Shown here: positions 54,785-64,000 of the stretch, one piece after another
Layout of the letters: each line of letters opens with the position of its first letter
Numbering within the stretch: the stretch's first letter is position 1
Source: Alviniconcha marisindica
Lineage: Eukaryota > Mollusca > Gastropoda > Provannidae
Assembly: GCA_018857735.1 (NCBI GenBank)
Contig: JABMCL010000767.1
Span: 781,001-845,000 of the forward strand
Direction: 5' to 3'
Length of the DNA: 64,000 nt
Made by a program: the position numbers and the translations under genes
The notes under the pieces: generated by a model
What the model saw: the letters and a program-made list of their open reading frames with translations, nothing else
The model's database searches: none
What the model was told of the DNA's origin: nothing

Positions 54785-55330
54785 AAGAATATATTCATAG
54801 CTGTTGTTTTCATTTCCCGCCATGTAATATTGCATTCATGGTACTGTTTGTTCTGTTGTCATTTTGTATTGCCTTGCGCGGGCCTTGGGTTGCTAACGTT
54901 TTTTTCTGGGTGGGGCGCCGTACACACCATCAGTCACTCTGCCTGCTGTGAGGACATCGGCGCTGCGATCGGCGTTAACACTGGTGCTGCAACAGGCCGG
55001 CTGTTGATACAGCGTGATGTTTTCACTGGAGCATGATGTTTTCATTGACGCATGTTTTCAATCTCTGACGCTGGCTCTCCCTCCCCCCCAGACTGGCGTG
55101 GTGTGGCTGGTAATGCAGTCGCTGACCCATTGACAGGCAACACTGAATAATGCGACACGAAAGCGCCATTTGGCCAGCTGTTGTTACCGGCTGTTTAGCA
55201 CGCGCTGTGTGCCACTCGCTGTGTGCCTGTTGTCATGGAATCCTCGTTAGCCGGCTACTGAGAAAACCCTCCGCCAGAGAACGAGGGCCGTTTCCGGGTG
55301 GAAACAACCGCTGCAGCAAGCGCCCGTGTG
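54716..55330. other. GT microsatellite and unique intergenic DNA
   Basis: (GA)n/(GT)n at 54716-54790. 54791-55330 is unique and moderately GC-rich, with no recognised gene. Confidence 0.7.
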
Positions 55331-55895
55331 GAACCGTAGGCACTTACGTCACTGAGACAGGAGTGTCTCCCCCCCCCCCCCGCCCACCCCACCACACCCG
55401 GCCAGCCCTACATGCAGCAGGCACATACGTCACTGAGAGAGGAGTGTCCCCCCCCGACCCCCCCTCGGCCAGCCCTACACACAACAGACACGTCACTGGA
55501 GACAGGTGTGTCCACCCCCCCCCACCCCCCCCACCCCCACCCCCACCCCCACACATTCAGCAGGCTCTTATGGCACTTGGGACAGGTGTATCCCTTCCTC
55601 CCTCCCCCTCCACCCGCCCGCCTCACACAAAGCAGGTTACGTGAGTCTTCACTGGGGACAGGTGTATTCCCCCCCCCCTCCCCACACACCATCCCCCACA
55701 CAGCAGGCACTTACGTCACTGAGGACAGGTGTATCCCCCCCCCCCCCACACACAGCAGACACGTCACTGAGGACAGGTGTACCCCCCCCCCCACACACAC
55801 ACACAGCAGGCACTACATCACTGAGGACAGGTGATTCCTCCAGCCCCCCCCCCCCTCCCCTCCCCTCACACAGGCACTTACATCACTGAGGACAG

Positions 55896-55928
<33 letters not shown>

Positions 55929-56850
55929 GCAGGCACTTACATCACTGAGGACAGTGTATCCCCCCCCCTACACACACACACAGCAGGCACTTACATCACT
56001 GAGGACAGGTGTATTCCCCCCCCCCCCCCCACACACACAGCAAGCACTTACGTCACTGAGGACAGGTGTATCCCCCCACCCCCCCCCCCCACGCCACACA
56101 CCACACACACACACACAGCAGGCACTTACGTCACTGAGGACAGGTGTATCCCCCCAGCCCCCACACAGCAGGCCCTTACGTCACTGAGGACAGGTGTATC
56201 CCCCCAGCCCCCCACACAGCAGGCACTTACGTCACTGAGGACAAGTGTATCCCCCCAGCCCCCCACACAGCAGGCACTTACGTCACTGAGGACAGGTGTA
56301 TCCCCCCACCCCCCACCCCAGCAGGCACTTACGTCACTGAGACAGTGTACCCCCCCCCCACACACACACAGAGCAGGCACTTACATCACTGAGGACAGGT
56401 GTATCCCCCCATCCCCTTCACAGCAGACACTTACGTCACTGAGGACAGGTGTATCCCCCCCCCCCCCACACACAGCAGGCACTTACATCACTGAGGACAG
56501 GTGTATCCCCAGCCCCCCCCCCCCCACTACGCCACAGCATGCACTTACGTCACTGAGGACAGGTATATCCCCCCCCCCCCACACACACACACAGCAGGCA
56601 CTTACGTCACTGAGGACAGGTGTATCCCCCCAGCCCCCCTCCCCTGCCCCCACAGCAGGCACTTACGTCACTGAGGACAGGTATATCCCCACCCACCCCC
56701 CACACACACTGAGCAGGCACTTACGTCACTGAGGACAGGTGTATCCCCCCAGCCCCTCAGCAGGCATTTACGTCACTGAGGACAGGTGTATCCCCCCGGC
56801 CCCCTCCCCGCCCGCCTCACGCAAAGCAGGCTACGCCAGTCTTCACTGGA
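55330..56850. repeat. About 55-bp minisatellite with poly-C runs, roughly 28 copies
   Basis: Core CAGGCACTTACGTCACTGAG then GACAGGTGTATCC, C-runs and (CA)n. On the - strand the core contains GTGACGTAAGTGCC, a consensus-like donor. The C-runs differ in length from unit to unit. Confidence 0.94.
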
Positions 56851-57185
56851 GACAGGTGTTATCCCCCAGACCCACACAAAGCAGGCTACATCTTCACTTT
56901 TGTGTGTCTATCAGGTGTTCTCGCCCTCACCCCCCCCCTCCGCCCCACACAAAGCAGTCTACATCTTCAGTCACTTTGGTGTGTCTAACAGGTGTTCTCC
57001 CCACCCCCCACCCCCCGCGCCCCACACAACACAGTCGACATCTTCACTTTGGTGTGTCTAACAGGTCCCGGTGTTCTCCCCCCCCTCCCCCCCCCACCCC
57101 CCGCGCCCCACACAAGACAGTCGACATCTTCACTTTTGTGTGTCTAACACAGGTGTCCCCCCCCCCCCCCGCCCCACACAAAGCT
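56850..57185. repeat. Degenerate continuation with poly-C, about 5 units
   Basis: Units contain ACATCTTCACTTTGGTGTG, TCTAACAGGTGTTCTC, C-runs and GCCCCACACAA. Confidence 0.88.
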
Positions 57186-57264
57186 TCACTGAGGACAGGT
57201 GCTCTCCACGTGCCGTTTAGCAGCGATGAGTTTAGCTGGCAGCCATCTTGTTCTGCAGTGGACA

Positions 57265-57475
57265 GAATGGCCTGCACGGAAGCCAGCATCACTGATGAAG
57301 CGAACACACAAAGACTGAGCTGCACGCCAGAACCACGTGTCGCTGATGCCAGCATCACTGATGAAGCGAACACACAAAGAGCTGCACGCCAGAACCACGT
57401 GTCGCTGATGCCAGCATCACTGATGAAGCGAACACACAAAGAGCTGCACGCCAGAACCACGTGTCGCTGATGCCA
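57265..57475. repeat. About 60-bp tandem triplication
   Basis: GCCAGCATCACTGATGAAGC, GAACACACAAAGAGCTGC and ACGCCAGAACCACGTGTCG, three near-identical copies. Confidence 0.93.
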
Positions 57476-57604
57476 GCGTCAGCACGTGGCGCGCCGAAGG
57501 GAGGTGAAATGTGTACTGCCGGCAGTGACAAGTGAAGCGTACAAAGCTATCCCTGTGATTAACGCTGCACCTTGTCATTTTGCACCGCTACGGTCAGCTG
57601 ACTT

Positions 57605-58238
57605 GACGATGTTACGCTGTGTGCATATTTACTGATCTAACACTGTGTGTATATTCACTGATCTAACACTGTATGTATATTCACTGATGTAACACTGTGT
57701 GTATATTTACTGATCTAACACTGTGTGTATATTCACTGATCTAACACTGTGTGTATATTCACTGATGTAACACTGTGTGTATATTCACTGATGTAACACT
57801 GTGTGTATATTCACTGATGTAACACTGTGTGTATATTCACTGATCTAACACTGTGTGTATATTCACTGATGTAACACTCTGCGTATACTTACTGATGCCA
57901 CACTGTATAGTCAGTGGCATGTAACACTATTGTGCGTGTATTTACTGCTGCCACACTGTTTGAATACTCATCATGTAACACTGTGTGTAACTGATGTCAC
58001 ACTGTCTGCATTTTTACCGATGCAACAGTGCAACAGTGTGTGAATATTTATGTCACATTGTGTGTATATTTACTGATTCGCTCTATGTGTGTGTTTGCTG
58101 ATGTCTCGCTGTGTTTATATTGATGTCACACTGTGAGTATATTTGCTGATGTCACACTGTATGTATATTTACTGATGTCACACTGTATGTATTATTACTG
58201 CTGTTACATGCATGCATATAATATATATATATATTATA

Positions 58239-58316
<78 letters not shown>

Positions 58317-58343
58317 AGTAAAGATGATTATACTCTTAATATA

Positions 58344-58390
<47 letters not shown>

Positions 58391-58620
58391 TAGTATATTA
58401 TATATATATTATATATATATACTATATATTATATTAATATATATATGTCATTGTGTAACTGATGCAACACCGTCAGTGTATGTGTACTTACTGATATCAT
58501 GCTGTGTGTATATTTACTGATGTAACACTGTGTGTACATTTACTGATGTAACATTGAGTGTATATTTACAAATGTAACATTGAGTGTATATTTACAGATG
58601 TAACGCTGTGCAGTGTATAA
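57605..58620. repeat. About 27-bp minisatellite interrupted by AT microsatellites
   Basis: Units AACACTGTGTGTATATTCAC and TGATGT or TGATCT, clear to about 57890 and degenerate later. (AT)n blocks at 58220-58313 and 58347-58447. Confidence 0.92.
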
Positions 58621-58803
58621 TAACATTACATAATTCTTAAAATGCGCCATTCTCTAACACGACTTAAACTCACTGCGCTGTACAAACAATTCGACAAAGA
58701 CCACATTAGCATACATTTAAACTGACAAACATAACCTAAGTAGGCTATAGTATTCTACCATAGACATAATCATCTAGCAAACAGTAACTATTTATACATA
58801 CAC

Positions 58804-58902
<99 letters not shown>

Positions 58903-59030
58903 CACTCACACACACTCAAATGAAACGGACACGCACCAGTTAGTCTTCAATCGCCCACACGCGTTACAGTTGAATTACCAATACTCTCTCCAAACTTCTC
59001 TCCCTTTGTTGTTACATAGTATTGTGTTGA
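58621..59030. other. Unique intergenic DNA with CA microsatellite
   Basis: (CA)n at 58803-58900. The rest is AT-rich with no gene. Confidence 0.7.
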
Positions 59031-59235
59031 CATGATGTCACAGTCTATGCATATTAACTGACGTTACACTGTGTGCTCGTGTGTCGACATGATGTAACAC
59101 TGCATATTAACTGATATCACACTGTGTGCTCGTGTGTCGACATGATGTAACACTGCATATTAAGTGATATCACACTGTGTGCTCGTGTGTCGACATGATG
59201 TAACACTGCATATTAACTGATATCACACTGTGTGT
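59031..59235. repeat. About 62-bp repeat, 3-4 copies
   Basis: Units: TGTGTGCTCGTGTGTCGACA, TGATGTAACACTGCATATT and AACTGATATCACAC. Confidence 0.92.
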
Positions 59236-59249
59236 GCACGTGTTGATAT

Positions 59250-60065
59250 CCACACTGTGTTGTGACATACAGACAGGCAGGATGTGGTCAGTGTGTTGTG
59301 ACATACAGACAGGCAGGATGTGGTCAGTGAGTGTTGGTGACATACAGACAGGCAGGATGTCAGCCACGCCGTATGGTCAGTGTGTTGTGACATACAGACA
59401 GGCAGGATATGGTCAGTGTGTTGTGACATACAGACAGGCAGGATGTGGTCAGTGTGTTGTGACATACAGACAGGCAGGATGTGGTCAGTGTGTTGTGACA
59501 TACAGACAGGCAGGATGTGGTCAGTGTGTTGTGACATACAGACAGGCAGGATGTGGTCAGTGTGTTGTGACATACAGACAAACAGGATGTGGTCAGTGTG
59601 TTGTGACATACAGATAGGCAGGATGTGGTCAGCGTGTTGAGACATAGAGACAGGCAGGATATAGTCAGTGTGTTGTGACAGGCAGGATGTCAGCCACGCC
59701 GTATGTTGTGACATACAGATAGGCAGGATGTGGTCAGTGTGTTGTGACATACAGACAAACAGGATGTGGTCAGTGTGTTGTGACATACAGACAGGCAGGA
59801 TGTGGTCAGTGTGTTGTGACATACAGACAGGCAGGATGTCAGCCACGCCATATGGTCAGTGTGTTGTGACATACAGACAGGCAGGATGTCAGCCACGCCG
59901 TATGGTCAGTGTGTTGTGACATACAGACAGGCAGGATGTGGTCAGTGTGTTGTGACATACAGACAAGCAGGATGTGGTCAGTGTGTTGTGACATACAGAC
60001 AGGCAGGATGTGGTCAGTGTGTTGTGACATACAGACAGGCAGGATGTGATCAGTGTGTTGTGACA
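59250..60065. repeat. 35-bp minisatellite, about 22 copies
   Basis: Unit: TGTTGTGACATACAGACAGG and CAGGATGTGGTCAGTG, with occasional CAGCCACGCCGTATGGTCAG variants. Confidence 0.95.
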
Positions 60066-60193
60066 ACCGCCTGACACTGTAATCACGGGCAGTTTCAATG
60101 TTTTTGTTCAGGCAAAGTTCTGGGTTACCACTATTTGTGTTCTCGATCAGTTCACGAACTTTCTCCTCTGTCTCTGTCTCTGACTTTCTGTCC

Positions 60194-60347
<154 letters not shown>

Positions 60348-60619
60348 ATTATGTGGTCATCACCCTCCCCTCCCTCTGTCATCATTGTGTCGTTTGAAGC
60401 CCCCTCTACCCCCCCCCCCCCCCCCTTCTCACCCCAGCTTTCCCCTGTCCTCAGAACACTGCTGGCACTCGCTAACCGCTTCAGAATGCCAAAAGACAGC
60501 CAGTCAGTCACAAGGGCCGGGGCAAAGGTCAGATCAGATGACCTCTGTAGGCCGTGACCGCCAGCCACTGGTGAGTCACAGCTGGAGTGGAGGTTGTGCT
60601 GAGGATAAGAGCATTGCAA

Positions 60620-62945
60620 GAACTTGACTAGACAGGGCTTTGGATAATAACAGAGAAGGTACGTGACAAGACAGGGCTTTGGATAATAACAGAGAAGGTA
60701 CGTGACAAGACAGGGCTTTGGATAGTAACAGAGAAGGTACATGACAAGACAGGGCTTCGGATAATAACAGAGAAGGTACGTGACTAGACAGGGCTTCGGA
60801 TAATAACAGAGAAGGTACGTGACTAGACAGGGCTTTGGATAATAACAGAGAAGGTACGTGACAAGACAGGTGTTTTGGATAATAACAGAGAAGGTGCCTT
60901 ACAAGACAGGGCTTTGGATAGTAACAGAGAAGGTACATGACAAGACAGGGCTTCGGATAATAACAGAGAAGGTACGTGACTAGACAGGGCTTCGGATAAT
61001 AACAGAGAAGGTACGTGACTAGACAGGGCTTCGGATAATAACAGAGAAGGTACGTGACTAGACAGGGCTTTGGATAATAACAGAGAAGGTGCCTGACAAG
61101 ACAGGGCTTTGGATAATAACAGAGAAGGTGCCTGACAAGACAGGGCTTTGGATAATAACAGAGAAGGTACGTGACAAGACAGGGCTTCGGATAACTACAG
61201 AGAAGGTGCGTGACAAGACAGGGCTTCGGATAACTACAGAGAAGGTGCGTGACAAGACAGGGCTTCGGATAACTACAGAGAAGGTGCGTGACTAGACAGG
61301 GCTTCGGATAATAACAGAGAAGGTGCGTGACTAGACAGGGCTTCGGATAATAACAGAGAAGGTGCGTGACAAGACAGGGCTTCGGATAATAACAGAGAAG
61401 GTGCGTGACAAGACAGGGCTTCGGATAATAACAGAGAAGGTGCGTGACAAGACAGGGCTTCGGATAATAACAGAGAAGGTACGTGACAAGACAGGGGCTT
61501 CGGATAATAACAGAGAAGGTACGTGACAAGACAGGGGCTTCGGATAATAACAGAGAAGGTACGTGACAAGACAGGGGCTTCGGATAATAACAGAGAAGGT
61601 ACGTGACAAGACAGGGGCTTCGGATAATAACAGAGAAGGTACGTGACAAGACAGGGGTTTCGGATAATAACAGAGAAGGTACGTGACAAGACAGGGGTTT
61701 CGGATAATAACAGAGAAGGTACGTGACAAGACAGGGGTTTCGGATAATAACAGAGAAGGTACGTGACAAGACAGGGGTTTCGGATAATAACAGAGAAGGT
61801 ACGTGACAAGACAGGGCTTTCGGATAATAACAGAGAAGGTACGTGACAAGACAGGGGTTTCGGATAATAACAGAGAAGGTACGTGACAAGACAGGGTTTG
61901 GATAATAACAGAGAAGGTACGTGACAAGACAGGGCTTTCGGATAATAACAGAGAAGGTACGTGACAAGACAGGGCTTTCGGATAATAACAGAGAAGGTAC
62001 GTGACAAGACAGGGGTTTCGGATAATAACAGAGAAGGTACGTGACAAGACAGGGGTTTCGGATAATAACAGAGAAGGTACGTGACAAGACAGGGGTTTCG
62101 GATAATAACAGAGAAGGTACGTGACAAGACAGGGGTTTCGGATAATAACAGAGAAGGTACTGACAAGACAGGGGTTTCGGATAATAACAGAGAAGGTACG
62201 TGACAAGACAGGGGTTTCGGATAATAACAGAGAAGGTACGTGACAAGACAGGGGTTTCGGATAATAACAGAGAAGGTACGTGACAAGACAGGGGTTTCGG
62301 ATAATAACAGAGAAGGTACGTGACAAGACAGGGGTTTCGGATAATAACAGAGAAGGTACGTGACAAGACAGGGGTTTCGGATAATAACAGAGAAGGTACG
62401 TGACAAGACAGGGCTTCGGATAATAACAGAGAAGGTACGTGACAAGACAGGGCTTCGGATAATAACAGAGAAGGTACGTGACAAGACAGGGCTTCGGATA
62501 ATAACAGAGAAGGTACGTGACAAGACAGGGCTTCGGATAATAACAGAGAAGGTACGTGACAAGACAGGGCTTCGGATAATAACAGAGAAGGTACGTGACA
62601 AGACAGGGCTTCGGATAATAACAGAGAAGGTACGTGACAAGACAGGGCTTCGGATAATAACAGAGAAGGTACGTGACAAGACAGGGCTTCGGATAATAAC
62701 AGAGAAGGTACGTGACAAGACAGGGCTTCGGATAATAACAGAGAAGGTACGTGACAAGACAGGGCTTCGGATAATAACAGAGAAGGTACGTGACAAGACA
62801 GGGCTTCGGATAATAACAGAGAAGGTACGTGACAAGACAGGGCTTCGGATAATAACAGAGAAGGTACGTGACAAGACAGGGCTTCGGATAATAACAGAGA
62901 AGGTACGTGACAAGACAGGACTTTGAATAATGACAGTGAAGGTAC
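60620..62945. repeat. 39-bp minisatellite, about 60 copies
   Basis: Unit: GACAAGACAGGGCTTCGGAT and AATAACAGAGAAGGTACGT. Variants are block-sorted: TTTGG and CTACAG forms on the left, GGGGTTTCGG (40 bp) in the centre, homogeneous GGGCTTCGG on the right. Because 39 is divisible by 3, very long frames (over 500 codons, - strand) result; they change frame at 40-bp units and are not genes. Confidence 0.96.
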
Positions 62946-63477
62946 GTGACGTTTCAAATTTCTTTTTATTTTATTGTACACTTACTGAAGTAAAAAAGAA
63001 AAGAAAAAAGAAATACTATAATTTGCAATGCACACTAACTTCTAAAAAGGCAAATATACTTACAACATATCAACTGAAATCATTTCCACTGATAAATTAC
63101 AGTCTGCTCATTTAATTTCATGCGTACTAAAATACACCGGAACATGTTTTACATGACATCTTACACACAGAGAAATAATTTATACGAAAATGCAGAGATA
63201 CATTTTTTTTTACCCGTAATTCATTCACAGTAACAAATTATGAAAATGCACTAGAACAAGCTTCGCAAATTACATATTCCATTTTGTTTCACAAAGTAAT
63301 CGAAGTTCTCCTCTTCTTTATCATCATACTAGGTAGATTAAAAGGCATTTATTTTGGACAGCAAGCAGATAAAAATTAAAAATAAGCATTCTAACCAACA
63401 ATGTTAGGACACCCCAACAGCGAGGCTGAAGAAAGCAAGATCCAAACTGACACAGGATTATTTGTTCTTTTGGTTCA
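62946..63477. other. AT-rich 3' flank, no gene
   Basis: AT-rich unique DNA, presumably downstream of the - strand gene ending at 63609. TTTATT (AATAAA on the - strand) lies at 63478-63483. Confidence 0.5.
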
Positions 63478-63608
63478 TTTATTTGTACAAGACAGGCTGT
63501 TGTGGCACCGACTGTTGCATTTCAGGTGGTTTTTGAAGCATTTACCCCCCCCCCCCCGGTCCACATCCCAATGGAACAGCCTCTCTGATCGACAGCATCC
63601 TTGATTGA

Positions 63609-63963
63609 TCAATAATCAATATCACACCGGGCAACACATTTTCCTTGACACACTTCGAACCGATTGCGAGAGAAGCGACATCGCAGTTCTTTTCTGCCTT
63701 CCTGGTGTTCGCTTTCATCATCTCTCCTGGGCACTTGAGGACCGTCATTCTCATTTTCCACAAGCTGAAGGGTCCCGTCTTGATCAACTATTAAGTTCAT
63801 CGTCACTGGTTGACAAACTAATGATAATTCTTCATTGTAATTAAGTTCAATGTTGGCGGCGGAGTGATCAAGGACCCATTCTGGACTGTCATGAGCAACA
63901 TCCAGAGGATTGTCCATCTCAGACTCAGTGAAATCAGTTTCTTCAGGAATGTCTGTGGTGTGT
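63609..63963 (-). CDS. Probable last coding exon of an unrecognised gene
   Basis: After a pyrimidine-rich acceptor (CTGTGTGTCTACCAG) an open frame of 117 residues runs to TGA: HTTDIPEETDFTESEMDNPL onward, with an acidic middle and a basic, cysteine-containing end (RCRFSRNRFEVCQGKCVARC). A poly-A signal follows at 63483-63478. Codon use and acceptor support a real exon; the family is not recognised. No upstream exon is in the window. It could instead be a chance frame. Confidence 0.45.
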
Positions 63964-64000
63964 CTGGTAGACACACAGACATGTAGACAGGTAGAGACAG

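Noticed and set aside
60576..62981. Frames of over 500 codons on the - strand with a 13-residue period
   Set aside because: They come from a 39-bp tandem repeat whose period is divisible by 3; the frame slips at 40-bp units and the composition is pure repeat.

Overview
This window is eukaryotic, metazoan genomic DNA. It holds two conserved nuclear genes for mitochondrial proteins, both split by GT-AG introns, plus very large amounts of tandem repeat, microsatellites, LINE 3' ends, SINE-like elements and non-autonomous DNA transposons. The protein sequences and the LINE tails ending in TCAATCAATC suggest a lophotrochozoan, most likely a gastropod mollusc. That taxonomic call is inference, since no species-specific marker was seen.

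Layout. 1-1035: unassigned. 1036-19842: SDHB, the iron-sulfur subunit of succinate dehydrogenase (complex II), + strand. Seven coding exons are visible; the exon for the start codon and transit peptide was not found. 19843-23499: tail-to-tail interval with the 3' ends of both genes. 23500-48371: ATAD3, a mitochondrial AAA+ ATPase, - strand. All 15 coding exons were found and join in one frame to 630 residues. 48372-63608: intergenic DNA made of microsatellites, a truncated LINE, a chain of retroposons punctuated by one 10-bp target-site sequence, and minisatellites, including a 39-bp array of about 60 copies. 63609-63963: probable last coding exon of an unrecognised gene, - strand, running off the right edge.

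The two genes are not an operon. They are convergent nuclear genes whose products both act at the inner mitochondrial membrane, and the pairing may be chance. SDHB carries a 2-nt frameshift in its sixth visible exon, just before the last three cluster-binding cysteines. Everything around it looks like a functional gene, so a sequencing or assembly error, or an allele, is more likely than a dead gene.

The most unusual feature is a recurrent pattern. Most introns of both genes are expanded by minisatellites, and in at least eight cases the repeat unit is a copy of the adjoining exon-intron junction: the real 3' or 5' splice site plus 5 to about 45 nt of neighbouring exon. Some exons are therefore flanked by dozens of decoy splice sites. 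In addition, a 1.9-kb terminal-inverted-repeat element has split one array in two, and three spacers in that array match the interior of the element in the same order. A second transposon, with TTAA target sites, is piggyBac-like and lies in an ATAD3 intron.
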